Positions 49,261 through 60,722 of a stretch of DNA of 64,000 nucleotides are shown here, piece by piece. Under the pieces are notes generated by a model. The model was given only the letters and a program-made list of their open reading frames with translations, ran no database searches and had not been told where the DNA came from. The position numbers were made by a program, and so were the translations under genes. The stretch's first letter is position 1. Each line of letters begins with the position of its first letter. The DNA is from Eonycteris spelaea (Eukaryota; Chordata; Mammalia; Chiroptera; Pteropodidae): assembly GCA_003508835.1 (NCBI GenBank), contig PUFA01000022.1:6014001-6078000 (forward strand). The letters run 5' to 3'.

Positions 49261-50996
49261 TATTTATACAATTATTACCCAATTTAAAATGAGTATGTCC
49301 ATTTTTTCTTAATGATCTATAGTAATATGGATAGCCTGTCTGAAGTACAGCGTCCATATCTAGCTTTGTGTTTTTTTTAATTCTATTTTGTTTTGTTTAT
49401 TTTGCTTGTTAAAAACAAATTAAACATGACTTTCTTGGAAATGGCAAGGAAGTCCTTCAAGTACACGAAAAGACAGCAATTATTTAACACTCTGCAAGTG
49501 AGGGAGGCCATACCTGGAAATGTTTGGTTTTGCTAATGTTGGTCATTACTGAGTGAAGCGCAGGGAAGAGTCGGCCCCACTTAGTAGCCAAACCTGAGTC
49601 AGAATGCGCCTGAGCTTTAGTGGAGCTGCTTCTGTGACCGGATAGTAGTGTGCTCTTTTGACCATCCTGACAGGAGGACATTGTGTATACACTAGGTGTA
49701 ATATTTTTTTGCTATGCTTGATAAGAACATGAAGGTCCTGGTCAAAAAATCCTCAATATTCCAACCTATCAGGGTAAATGAAGAATTACTAGATAGATTG
49801 ATAGAAATATGAAATAGGAAATGATTCTAGGAAGCTATTAGGGGATGTAAAACTGAGTTGACAGAGAAAATGATGAACCATAAAACTGGAAGGAGGAGCA
49901 GATCGATTTGGCAGTGAGGATCTACATAGGACCTGCGAGTTTCTCTACTTCCACAGAGAAGTTGGACATTCACGGAAAATGAAGCAACCCTGAATCTCAA
50001 ATAGAATCAAGGAGCTGTGGAGAATCAAAACTAAGTTAAGAAGCCTAAATAATTAGAAATTATCACCAGAATGTAGGTAAGAAGCCTAAAAAAAAATCTC
50101 AAGAAGGATAAAAAATGGATTGATACAGATGGATAATAGATAGATGATAAATAGCTAGGTAGGTAGCTAGACAAATCTTACAACCAGAAAGCAAAGTTCT
50201 GTGGCAGGTATATGGTTGTGAGAGTATCACTCCAAAAATGAGAAACAGAACATTCTGGAGAGAAGGTGCAGCAAGAAGGCTGGTTGTCACATCAGTATAT
50301 TTTGCTGTGCATTTGAATAGATTACCTGCTTAGATACAAAGGTTGCTCTTGATCTGGTTTATCTACTTGGCATGCTAGACATTGGATGACTACCATTAGA
50401 TATCTTTTCCAATGTGCAAATAGATTTCCTTCTCATCATTTTGTTTTGAGTGACTAGGACAAAAATCACTGTTCATTTTGGTTGGCTTTCTTGCAGTGTT
50501 ACTTCTACATTTTAAAAAATCCATTCAAGCAGTCTTTGATGCATTTATTCCCTGATATTTGGTATATAATGTATAGTAATGTCAGATTTGGCCAAAGATT
50601 AGTCATGTATACACATTCTTGAAAATTAACAACAAAAAATACATAACATGATGATAATTTATATAGTAGTGCAAGGTTCTAATATTTAAATTATTTTTTA
50701 CAGAGAAATAAAGGGATCCTTTACATATATAGCTAGAAAAGATGGATTTTCTCAGCTGTGCATTTTTTTTTTATCAACCTATTTATTCATGTGAATTCTG
50801 ACTGTTCTGCTATTATGTGAAGCACGCAATTTAGATTAGAAAGGTTAGTTTCTTGTATTGCAACTTCTTTTTAATACCTTGCAGAAAATACCCAGTATCT
50901 TCACCTACAATTATATCTAGGTTTCTAATATAATTACTAAATTTTCACTAATCTTATTTCCTTAGTTCTAGATAAGCCTTTTTTCCCCCTGTGCAG
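49261..50996. other. No recognised gene; short local repeats
   Basis: TAAGAAGCCTAAA occurs twice, at 50038-50050 and 50080-50092. A GATA/GATG-rich run lies at about 50120-50170. 49490-49680 is less AT-rich and carries a 65-codon minus frame without motifs. Confidence 0.5.
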
Positions 50997-51225
50997 AAGT
51001 AGTAAAGACCACACACAGCCTCTGGAGCTGGATGCTTCATTTTAAAACTGAACTCCTACTAGCTAGGCGACCTTGAGAAGTAACATTTTATATATTTCAG
51101 TTAAATCATCTGTATAAGGAAAAGAGTAAGAAGACCTATTTTTTAGGTTGTTTTGAGACTTATACACATTATTTGATGTGAAATACAAGAGCATCTGGCA
51201 TATATTAAATTCTGTATAAGTGACT
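50997..51225 (+). repeat. MIR SINE, sense, near full length
   Basis: The tRNA-like head 'GTAGTAAAGACCACACACAG', then 'CTCTGGAGCTGGATG', is followed by 'CTCCTACTAGCTAGGCGACCTTGAG', 'TCAGTTAAATCATCTGTATAAGG', 'TTAGGTTGTTTTGAGACTTA' and 'GAGCATCTGGCATATATTAAATT', all in MIR order. Confidence 0.85.
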
Positions 51226-52019
51226 TCTACTTTCACTATTACCACTAGGGCTGGTATTGCTGTTACCACTATACATATCAGAATCATTCTTGATCTTTCA
51301 AAGAATATTCTGCAAAATGTCAACTGTGCAATAACTTTTAGGTTTTGTTTTTCTGTGCTACTTAATGATCTGTCATATGTGTCATTTTCTCGATGAATAG
51401 GAAGTCAAGGTAAGAATACACAGTTCTAAGTTTCCTGTTGCAAATTACCTAGTGCTGACCAGAAGACCATAGCATTATGATAATCCATGTACTGGTTCAT
51501 TAAGTAAAACATGCTACTATTCTTACATATCTTCTTATGTCTAGAATTAATTTACAACCATTACAAATTATTCTGTTTGCTTTAGGGTTTTTTTAAGGCA
51601 ATTCATTATTTACCTATAAACTTTAAGACAGACTTCACAAAAAGGAGAACAAATAAAACATGGAATCCCAAATATCTAAAACCTGTCCATTCACAATCAT
51701 CCTTGCCATAAGTTTTGGAAGAAAACATATGCATAAAATACAAATTTAACAAATGAACACTTTTCCAACCACCACCACCCAAGCTTCTATTGTCTAAACG
51801 AAGCAGCTTAGAATCAAATCAATTGAAATATTTCCACCCACCCACTCCCAAAAAACGTCTACTCCAGGTTCAAATATAATTCCAGCTCTTAACTATCTTA
51901 ACTAATGGAAGCAAGAGAATGCCAAGGGAACCTCAGTAACCCATATGAAGAGAGAACAGAAGCTTAAGGACCATGCACAGCAGGCTGGAGCAGGGACAGG
52001 TGTGCTACGAAGCCGAATT
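51226..52019. other. No recognised feature
   Basis: Unique sequence; nothing identifiable. Confidence 0.5.
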
Positions 52020-52247
52020 CAACAACACAGACTCTGCAGTTGGACCTCTCAGATTCAAGCACCCAAGTTACGACTACGCGCAAGTTACGTAACCATTTTC
52101 AGACCCTTTTTTATTTTTTTATTTTTTACTTCGAATAGAGAGATAAAGCAGCTATCTCATAGGCTCCATGGGAGGCCATTTTAAGGTAACACGACGAATG
52201 CTTCGTAACTTCTACCAAGCATTTCATAACTATCAACCATTATTAAT
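52020..52247 (+). repeat. MIR SINE, sense, with an internal T-rich insertion
   Basis: 'AACACAGACTCTGCAGTTGG' and 'CGCAAGTTACGTAACC' match the MIR head and core. A T/A-rich stretch at about 52103-52135 interrupts it. 'CTATCTCATAGGCTCCATGG' and 'CCAAGCATTTCATAACTATC' then follow the 3' half. The 79-codon frame through it is not a gene. Confidence 0.65.
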
Positions 52248-52774
52248 TTAGCCCCCAGTTCTCTCTTATGTTCTGTGGAAGTAAGAGTAACCAAGGAACA
52301 GAGATATGGTTCCTATTCCTCTCAAAACATTTCTTGGCCATGCTAACGTCTGTGAAGACTCATGAAAGGAAGACACAAAAGAAGGCAGTGAAGGGGAAGA
52401 GGGAATTTAGTAGGATTTCTGAGAGATTAGAGAGGGGTTAGAAAGGACATCTTTAGGATGAGTTTGTCATTTGCCAGTGAACTGAGGAAATCTGATGATA
52501 GAGCAGGATGGAAGGGTGGGAGGGGCGTGCGGGGGGCAATGACAGAGGGTGAAGGTGAGAAGCAGGGACATCAGACCCTTCCCCCAGGAGGAAAGACACT
52601 TTGTGTACTTCCCCTTCTTAAGGTGTAGAGACTTCAGAACAGATGGCCAACCACAGAATTAAAATTTTAGCTTCAAAGATTTGATGCACCTTTATAATAG
52701 GAGAAGTAGAATTTCATAAATTGAAAACCTCACGAGAGTAATTACACCCCTTGTTTTATAGTCTCATCACTTAA
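52248..52774. other. No certain feature; possible decayed L2
   Basis: Parts of 52370-52470 ('GGCAGTGAAGGGGAAGAG', 'GGACATCTTTAGGATGAGTT') recall antisense L2, which would suit the antisense L2 end just downstream. The match is too weak to call. A purine/G-rich patch lies at 52506-52560. Confidence 0.4.
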
Positions 52775-52898
52775 TCTTTAATTTACTCAGTCATTTTGGG
52801 GTCTTTTCTTTGCTAGAGATTGTGAAAAAGACATATTTGGTGATAGATAAAACAACTATGGTCCCTACCTTTATTGGAGTTTATGTAGCTCACTGGGA
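52775..52898 (-). mobile_element. L2 LINE 3' end, antisense
   Basis: 'GCTAGAGATTGTGAAAAAGA', 'GGTGATAGATAAAACAACTA', then 'GGTCCCTACCTTTATTGGAG' correspond to 'CTAGGCACTGGGGATACAGCAGTGAACAAAACAGAC...GTCCCTGCCCTCATGGAGC'. Confidence 0.65.
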
Positions 52899-52899
52899 A

Positions 52900-52946
52900 T
52901 GTGTGTGTGTGTGTGTGTGTTGTGTGTGTGTGTGTGTGTGTGTGTG
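52900..52946 (+). repeat. (TG)n microsatellite
   Basis: About 23 TG units with one extra T at 52920-52921. Confidence 0.97.
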
Positions 52947-53830
52947 AATCATAACATGATTCTAGGTCAAAGGATTTTGCCATTTTATTGTGTGAAGATG
53001 CATCAATTCGTCCGCAGGTTAAACGTTCAGAAGCAGTTATTATTATAACTAATTAGCTATATGGCTGTGTATAAAGGGCAATCTTAAAAATAGATTTTGA
53101 AAGTGCAGTGGAAAATAATTTTTCACAGAAAGTGAGGAATACAATGTTACATTTACAAGCTTGAATTACAGCATTCATCGTTAATCTCGAGATTCATGAA
53201 AACACACCAAATAGTAGCTTAATACCACTTAAAGACAAGCTAACATAAAGGATATTCCTAAAATAGCAATACTGTTTTTTTTTTAATGTTTTATTGGAAC
53301 TTAAGGACAAAAATCCTCCTCAATTCAGGAAACAGTGTTCTTTCTCTTTTTTTCTTAATAGTTATAGGCTCAATGTGATTAGAAACACATTTCCTAATAA
53401 AACGGTTTTTAAATTAATGTCATTAGTAGCTGAAATAGCATCCAAAGCAATTTTAAAAGAAATGATGTCTCTGTATTAATATATGTACTGTTGAACATAA
53501 TATTCTATTTGCATATTTGTCTTCTAGACATACTAATAAGAATTTCTATTTTAAAAGTAGTCAAATAGTATTAATAGTATGTAGAAGTAATCTACATTTA
53601 TACAGACCCACATATATTTATATGTGTTTGAGTCTGTATGTGTATATACCATATAAATTAAAAAGCTAGTAGGCTTTTTATTTAAATTTGATTTTACATT
53701 AATAATTTAGGTAAGTTCACTGATCATGGTTATGTTAGGGCACACATTTTCAATACTGTCTGACTTCTTTAAATCATTTGGAAAATTTAAAGACTACATA
53801 GCAATATTTTTAAAGACCATATTAAACTAA
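52947..53830. other. No recognised feature
   Basis: AT-rich unique DNA with a T run at about 53275-53285. Confidence 0.5.
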
Positions 53831-53855
53831 TTATATACATATATACACATATATA

Positions 53856-53895
<40 letters not shown>
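53831..53895 (+). repeat. (TA)n then (TG)n microsatellite
   Basis: TATATACA units followed by about 18 TG units (53858-53895). Confidence 0.95.
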
Positions 53896-53896
<1 letters not shown>

Positions 53897-54464
53897 TCCT
53901 CATGCCTACCTCAGAGAGACGCTAAATTTGAATTTTCATAAACCACTGCCAGATTTATACACTTCTCTTTCTTCCATGTCTACCTACCATAGGACTAAAT
54001 TTATAAGTTGATTTGTGGAACAGCAGTATTTTTGGCCGCCTACCTGAGACCCCCCTCACCCCAGACTCTTTAGTAAACTGCCCACATTATGCTGTGGGTC
54101 TTGGGGGCTGGGGGAGTTATAAGTCCGCTGCACTTGGTGAAGGTTAAAGACCAGACAGACATTCACTTTTGAAGGCTCTACTTACACTAGTACTTGAGCC
54201 TCTTACACTTAGTACTTGAGACTAAGCAGATGGATGTATGAATTTGCCCCAGGCTTTGTGTAGGGAGGTAGGGAGGCGAGATCGTGGAGAACTGATTTCG
54301 CTGGCAGCCATTCAACAGCGCCAGCTTTGCAGGAGTGCGGTGGCGGTAACGCCAGGGATATACACACCAGGAACACACATGGGGCACTTTATGGTACTTT
54401 TGGTTCTCATTTGCCTGTGTGGTATATTTTCCAAGGACAACCACGACAACATGTCCATCTCACA
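53896..54464. other. No gene; contains a 21-bp tandem duplication
   Basis: CTTACACTAGTACTTGAG (54181-54198) is repeated with one inserted T at 54202-54220. 54030-54130 contains C-rich and G-rich patches, and 54260-54360 has elevated CpG. Overlapping 79- and 85-codon frames on opposite strands lack motifs. Confidence 0.5.
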
Positions 54465-54685
54465 TGCGCTTTTATAATGTGACTTGGACGTTCAGCTATT
54501 GGTAAAGGCTCTGGGCTCGGCTGTAACAAATAGACCAGCGTGGGAAAGATGCTGTGTGACTTCTGAGGCCAGGACATAAATAGCAATGCCGCTTCTGCCT
54601 GAGCCGATGGGATTCTCACTGCTGAAGATGTTAGCCATCATGTACGTAGGCCAACTCTTTGGTATGCAGCAAGCTGGGAAAAAGT
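54465..54685 (+). mobile_element. MLT1-type MaLR LTR remnant
   Basis: 'GCTGTGTGACTTCTGAGGCC', 'AGGACATAAATAGCAATGCC', 'GCTTCTGCCTGAGC' and 'GTTAGCCATCATGTACGTAGGCC' follow the MLT1 consensus ('GTGTGACTTCCGAGGCTAGGTCATAAAAGGCATTGCAGCTTCTGCC...CCATGTGAGGAAGCC'). Both LTR ends are lost. It is a non-coding relic of an ancient endogenous retrovirus-like element. Confidence 0.55.
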
Positions 54686-57401
54686 GTTAAATGTGGTCAA
54701 TTTAACAGGCAGCATTTCAGTAAAGGAAGACTGGATTTTTCTAACCTGTATGCATTGCAAAAGCAGTTGCATTTGCTTCAATGAGCAAACACACCTCTTA
54801 AAACCAAGGATGTGGGCTAAAGGCCCAAGATAAAGTGGGGCTATTATTGATCACAGAATCCTATATTGTGTTTGCTTGTCTTCAAGTGATCTCCCTAAGG
54901 TTCCTCCCAGTAGCCTTTCTTGCCTGTGGTATTTTCTAGACAACTCCAAGCTCATCTACTTTTCCACTCATCTTTCTTCACTTCTACTATCTTTTTGCTG
55001 CCCACCTAGAGAAAGGCTCTCTCCAAGTTTGGATGTTTTCCAGTGATTTATTCAAGACAAAGAACACTTTATCTCATAACTAATAATATGTCTTTCCATT
55101 ATTTTTTTATTGGATGGCTTTGTTCTTTTTAATAGATGCAGATGTGTCAGAGACTGGAATGGAGTTTTAAATATCTGGCAGCTTAGCCCAAGCTGAAAGA
55201 GAAATCTATATTGCAATATGTTGAAAGTCCTCATAACATGGCAAATAGATTGCAATATATGTGGGTAGACAGTAAGGAAAATGCATGACATGCAAAGAAT
55301 CAGGATCAGTCTCCCTGTGCGCCCGTACAGGGAAACATAACAGAGCCACTTTTTGCCTGTGTATTTCAAAGGATGTGTACTGCCACTAAGGGACTTAGCC
55401 CAGAGCATGGCAGGAGGCCCTTGGAGATACAATAACCAGGCACTAAACCAAATCCATTCTGCCTTCTCAGTTCTGAGCTCCATGGACACAGAGAAGGCCT
55501 CTACAAAAGACTGCAGTAATTTTCAGATCAAAAGCATCTCCTGTGGAACCCATAACTCAGGGAAACAGGAGCTGCTGTGGGCAAGGAGTTGGCAGAGAGC
55601 AGAGGACTCTCCTACAGCTAAATGTCATTTGAAACCCAGAGAGAATAAAGTTCATTCTTCAGAAATACATTACTAGTGGCCTCCATTAAAGTGCAAAAGA
55701 GAAAACAGCTGTTCACCTCTGTCCTCGGTTCGATGTTATTTTTATTTGCTACACTCTAATTGTTATATCAAAAATTTAATTTACTTTTTATATCGCTATG
55801 AAATCTCCTTTCAATTGGGTTTTCTACTTGCTCCAAATAGTATGTTTAATTTATATAAAGTTTTGTTATAAATTAATATCTTTATGAACATTATAGATGA
55901 GATTTATAATTTCAACCCAATGACTGAAAATCCCTAGGACAAACAAAAAGAAAGTTACAACCACCTGATCACCATATTAAGATAATCAAATCTCATCGTC
56001 AGAAACACCAAATTAAATCTAAATATTTTTCCATCATCTTCCTCATGGAAATGAAACAAAAGTTTACCTTCACTAAGGCTTAAGTATATTGTAAGCTAAG
56101 TGCTTTTGTTTTTAGGAAAGTCTTCATATAACAGACAGAATTTAAATAGCACAAAAAATGGAAAACGAGATTGCCTCTAAAGTTAATCAGTTTTAAATAA
56201 TAAATTATTACAAATGATTTAAAAATGTAATCGACTTAAGTAATAATATATCAGGAAAAGTGAACGAGAAAAATGTTTTCCTTGTTTGTATTACATTCAT
56301 AACAAGTGGCATTGATAAGAGAATGACAAGAATGAGGTGAAAATTGGAGGAATATTTATGGCAATTTCAAGTGCCTTGAAGAGTCGATCTGAACTGCTTG
56401 CATCAAAGAGAAAATAGACTCTTTAATGATCACTTCTCTGACAAGTAACAGTAACATCATTTTTAGCTATGACTGCTAAAATTAGATACCTTCCTCTTAG
56501 AAATAAGCATTCCCAGATAACAGCAAAAGATGACAGCCTTCACCTCATAAGAGCGGGAGTGATAATTCATCTTTAAATGAGCAATTTCTCTGATGAAGAA
56601 AAAAAATGTTACTTAAGAAAGATAGCAGAATAACAAAAAATAGTGTCACGCTAATTACTTTAGCAATATTTAATGAAATGATCGCTTTGATTTTAAATAG
56701 AGCAATACAGTTTTCAAGATAGTTACTTATGAGGACTGTTTACACCAGGAAAAGAGACTGTTATTGGTGACAAACGGGCTTTTAACAACTTGTTATGAAA
56801 TTATGCTTACTTGAATAAACTACACAATGCAATGTACTTGTTAGAAGTGCAAACAAATGACTTTTAAACTGCCGCCTTAAGGCTGTTAGCTGTTGATAAC
56901 TAAACTGGCAGGCTGATGCCACCATCATTGCTCTGGCAGTACAGAGCCAGACTATGGGACCTTGTCAGGCCATCCATCACCGCTTGTCACCTGAAGACAT
57001 AAATACAGATTCAGCATTTCCCCAGATCTATTAGAAGGCTAGTTTGTCTCTGTAGAGTCCCCATGGAAAAATTATGGCTTAAATTCAACCTTTTAAAATG
57101 TATACATTGGTACCAGTGCAGACATAGTGTCAACATTCATTTTGCACACTTAAAACAAAATGTACCAGGGAAATTAGGTCCAAAGTGAGAGAAATAGCTA
57201 CAAAAATATTAAGTTAAAAGCCTCTAATTTTATAAATCATTGTAATTTGACAGATCAATGAGTTAATGGGAGGGAATTACATCTATTATGGCTATGTAGC
57301 ATCGTCGAAATGTCAAGGAAAGAAGGGAGAAATCTCCTTCCTGGCCTTTTGAAATATTTTGTTAAAACATACTCTAAGTAGAAGTGTGGGTTAGAAAATT
57401 A
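54686..57401. other. Repeat-free 2.7-kb block, no gene seen
   Basis: No recognised transposon or simple repeat. 55340-55680 is less AT-rich, with overlapping frames of 145 codons (minus, 55052-55489) and 107 codons (plus, 55353-55676). Neither has a recognisable domain, and both being open at once argues against coding. 56240-57000 has evenly mixed sequence with TAATTA-like cores, as in many non-coding conserved elements, but conservation cannot be judged from one sequence. Confidence 0.5.
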
Positions 57402-57633
57402 CTCTAGATCAGGGGTCTATAAATCTTTTTTTTTTTTTTTTTTCTCTACAGGGCAATATGGTAAATTTTTAGGCTTTGAAGACCACATATAGTCTGTCAC
57501 AAATGCTTTGGCTTTATTTCACGACCCTTAAATATATTGAAAAAGCATTCTTAGTTCATCAGGGGACGAAAAAAGTAGAGTTCACTGGCCAGATTTGACC
57601 CATGGTCGTAATTTGCAGACCCCTGCTCTAGAA
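57402..57633. mobile_element. MER1-like hAT-Charlie DNA transposon with target duplication
   Basis: The element (57410-57625, 216 bp) begins CAGGGGTCTATAAATC and ends AATTTGCAGACCCCTG, imperfect terminal inverted repeats. It is flanked by CTCTAGAT (57402-57409) and CTCTAGAA (57626-57633), an 8-bp duplication equal at seven positions, as expected for hAT. Inside, 'GGTAAATTTTTAGGCTTTGA' and 'GGCCAGATTTGACCCATGG' match the family. A T17 run (57427-57443) expands the subterminal T stretch. Non-autonomous, no transposase. Confidence 0.9.
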
Positions 57634-58117
57634 AATAAATAAATATTTACATAGTAAGTGAGAAGGGGTGATTTTATAATTTAAAAGACTCCATTCTTGC
57701 TTTTGCAGTCATTATTGTTCAAGTACGAAGAATTTAAAAAAAAAAAAAAAGCTCTATTTCATGACATGAAAAAAGCAATTTTTAGATGTCACTCCTAGCG
57801 AGAGAGAACGTTTCTCAGACCGGCGTTTCTGGCTACATGTATGCCTTTTGGAAGGGGGAGTGTAATGCAAGTTGGGTGGTACCCCAGGTGCACACTGCCG
57901 CTTAAAATGGAACAGAGAATAGTCTGGAGACGAACAGCATTAAATTTAGCTCAATGTCAAAAGCAGCTGTTTGAAATCAACCTGGCGGCATTTCAGACAC
58001 TATTATTATTAATATATTTTTGGTATTGACTACACGTCACCTTTTTTATCATGTGCCATTTTACTGACGAAAATAAAAGCAACCACAAGATAACGTTAAA
58101 ATTTTAATTCTTTTTGA
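57634..58117. other. No recognised feature
   Basis: Unique sequence with A15 at 57736-57750. A 62-codon plus frame (57841-58029) has no motif. Confidence 0.5.
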
Positions 58118-58164
58118 GAGTGTGTGTGTGTATATCACAATTGTCTGGAGTGTGTGGTGTGTGG

Positions 58165-58195
<31 letters not shown>

Positions 58196-58215
58196 TTGGT
58201 TTATCACAGTTGTCT
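58118..58215 (+). repeat. (TG)n/GGTGTG repeat inside a local duplication
   Basis: TATCACAATTGTCT (58133-58146) recurs as TATCACAGTTGTCT (58202-58215) with one change. Between and before them lie TG-rich runs (58121-58130 and 58150-58197). This suggests a ~69-bp duplicated unit with TG expansion. Confidence 0.85.
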
Positions 58216-59702
58216 CAAAGGTAGAGACGAAAGGCCTGGGTAGCTATTTTGATGGGCGAAGCACTGAGTAGGGATTGTGGAACCCTAAAAGAATGCATTT
58301 TAGGCTACAGGAGCAAGGTGCGGCTTAGTTTTTCAGGTTTTGCAGGGCGTAGGTACTGCCAGGTACTTCACGCAATTCATGATGTAACACTTAACCCTTA
58401 GCGGCAGGTCACAAGCTGAGGCTCCGGAGATTTAAATAGCAATTCACTCCCTAAAATCAAATAAATGACCTGTAAGCTGCAGATAGGTTTTTCTCTACAA
58501 TCCAAAGTCTTATTTGTGTATTGGTTGGTTGGTTTGGTTTTTTTCCGAGTAGACTCCCAGCCATTTTTTTTTCCCCAAAAGGAAAACAAAGCACCTCCAA
58601 AACTTACAGGATGCACAACTATAAACGTCTAAGGTCGGCTAAGGGTAGTTCCAGATTATGTTATTGTGGACTAACGATTCCTTCCTTGCCAAGACTTTTG
58701 ATTACTTGTAACTTTTGTCAGCTTGGCATCTCTATCCTCATGCCACAGCTTTTCTGTTTCACTTAAATCATGTGATTCTCATTTTTAATGATTTTTATCT
58801 GTATGCAAATTTCCACAGAAATTATGAATACCCAGCTTTTTAAATTCCACTTTAACTTTTTTCTTTATATATATACATTTTTTTTTTTGTTTCCTGTTGA
58901 CTTTAAAATGTCACATTCTGCTTTCGGCTACTTTTTCTTGCTTCTTCCTATATAGCGACCACTTTTTTTTTCCAATGTGGATATTTAAAAAGTGCCAATA
59001 CATAAATGACAAAGTAGAAAGAGACTTAAGAAAAAAAGGTTGCTTTTACCTAGAGCTTCGGCATGCACCTTGCAAAGGGGGAACGTGGTGGGCTCTGTGA
59101 CCTTTGTCACATTTCTCTGTGTCCAGATTTACCCAGGAGGAAGTGGGCTGCTGTCGGCTTCCATCCCGGAGCAGGAGTGAGGCAGGGCATGTGGGGTATG
59201 GGAAAGGCACTGTGGTCCAGCCCCGAGTGGGGTTTTCCAGAACAGTCTACCTATGTTTTCACTGTGGTTCAGGGGTGACGGTGCATTTCTCCTGCTTGAA
59301 CTGAGAGTGCGTCCTTTATATGTGAAACAGAGAGCTGGTATGACAAAATTCCAATGAGAAATTTTTTTTTTTTTTAATGTTACACGCAACAAAAAGCATA
59401 CCTACAATTGCTTAACAAAACTGGGGCAAAATGTTACTAGAGGGAATTAAAAAAAAAAAACACCTTTTTTGTCATTAACTTTAGTTATATATCTTTCTGA
59501 TTATTGAATAGCAGGAAATGCATAATAATGACCTTATGGGAATCAAGAACTTTCTATTATGTGCTTGGAGGTAAAAAAGTTTGAAGAACGTTTTAAACTC
59601 ACCACTTTGACGTGGTTGTTTAGGGGTGCAGCATGCTGTAACTTAAACAGAACATCTCATATCGAATAACATTTTTTGAGATATGAAAGCATAAATTTTA
59701 CT
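58216..59702. other. No recognised gene; GC rises after 59.05 kb
   Basis: Ordinary AT-rich DNA to about 59050, then a GC-richer stretch (59060-59330) with several overlapping 66-87 codon frames on both strands, none with a domain. T14 at 59362-59375 and A12 at 59450-59461. Confidence 0.5.
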
Positions 59703-60025
59703 TATATACTGCGCCACACCTGACGCCCCTCCGTAGGTAGGCTGGATCGGTACGAATGTGCTAACAGTTTCAGTCGTGACTGGCCTGATGCCACTAAGCT
59801 GGCGTGCATCACACAGCTGGGGACGGGATGCACGTCTTTGGATTCTTCGTGCCATTTTTTGTTACCCCATGCTGTCACGGAGGTGAAGGATGTCGTGCCG
59901 CTGGCCTGATCACGGGCTTCTTGGAGGAAGTCACGCAGAGGTCAGGCGCCCTGGAAGAATAATGTACATTCCCAAGTCCCTGTAACAAAGGAGATGGGTG
60001 GTTCACCAGCACGACGAGGCGAAAA
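59703..60025. other. CpG-dense segment of unknown nature
   Basis: By hand count about 19-20 CpG in roughly 320 bp at ~50% GC, close to the number expected without CpG decay, while surrounding DNA is strongly CpG-depleted. On the minus strand a 70-codon frame (59855-59643) includes RPVTTETVSTFVPIQPTYGG, which I cannot place. No LTR ends, TATA/AATAAA pair, A tail or known repeat is visible. Possibilities: a small CpG island or promoter, a young retrocopy or insertion, or a GC-rich fragment of an unlisted repeat. Confidence 0.4.
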
Positions 60026-60722
60026 AGAAGCCAAACTCAAACATGAAGACTGACTGTGTTTTATTATTTACACTGCTGGTAAATGTTTGGACGAAAAATG
60101 GTCCCTAGAATATATCTTTCTTCCAAACAGAAGTATTACATGTTCTAAAATTCTTCATCTAAAGATATATCAATATCTGCTGCTCCAAAAGTACCTACAA
60201 TTTCTTGAGGGCATGCAATCCTTCTTTTTGTTCTTTTGCAGATTCCATTCTTGTAGTACCAAAATGTGCTTTAATGGAGCAGAATACTCCTAAAACCTGT
60301 CACAAATTTCCTACTTTTAAATTTAAGCAGGTTTTTCTTCTGGAACCCAAAATCATGTTCAGCATCTCCTCAACCTCAGTCTCTGGTTGGGTCAGGTACT
60401 CCCTTGATGTTCCGCACACACTGTAGTTCATCTCTTCAGTTTTTGGTTTATCATAAAAGTTTCCTTTCCCTGCCCTGAGCCAAATGCCTATGTTGACTTC
60501 TCTTTACAAACCCCCGAGAGGGTGCTCTGTCCCCCATCTTCATCTCTAACACATGTGGCACGACAGGTCCCCTGGTCCTTAAGGGCAGCATACAGATGCA
60601 AGGTGGCCTCACTCACGCTTCACGGCTACCTGTTCTTCGCGTCACCACGAAGAGTTTTACCAGGGAGTACAGCATGTTAACGGAATGGGACGGGTATTAA
60701 GACATCTACTAAACCACATTAC
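60026..60722. other. No gene; possible L2 trace and second CpG cluster
   Basis: 60360-60470 ('GGTTGGGTCAGGTACTCCCTTGATGTTCC') faintly resembles the L2 3' region in sense orientation, a weak call. 60556-60693 holds about eight CpG in ~140 bp. Short frames at 60087-60426 have no motif. Confidence 0.4.

Noticed and set aside
55052..55489. 145-codon minus-strand open frame
   Set aside because: No domain, start context or splice sites. A plus-strand frame overlaps it. Its length is near the chance maximum for 64 kb of this composition.
58330..58440. MIR antisense core near CTGAGGCTCCGG
   Set aside because: Only about a dozen bases agree and the rest of the MIR order is missing.
59703..60025. Mitochondrial or ribosomal DNA insertion
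   Set aside because: The CpG-rich sequence shows no motif of mitochondrial genes or 18S/28S rRNA that I recognise.
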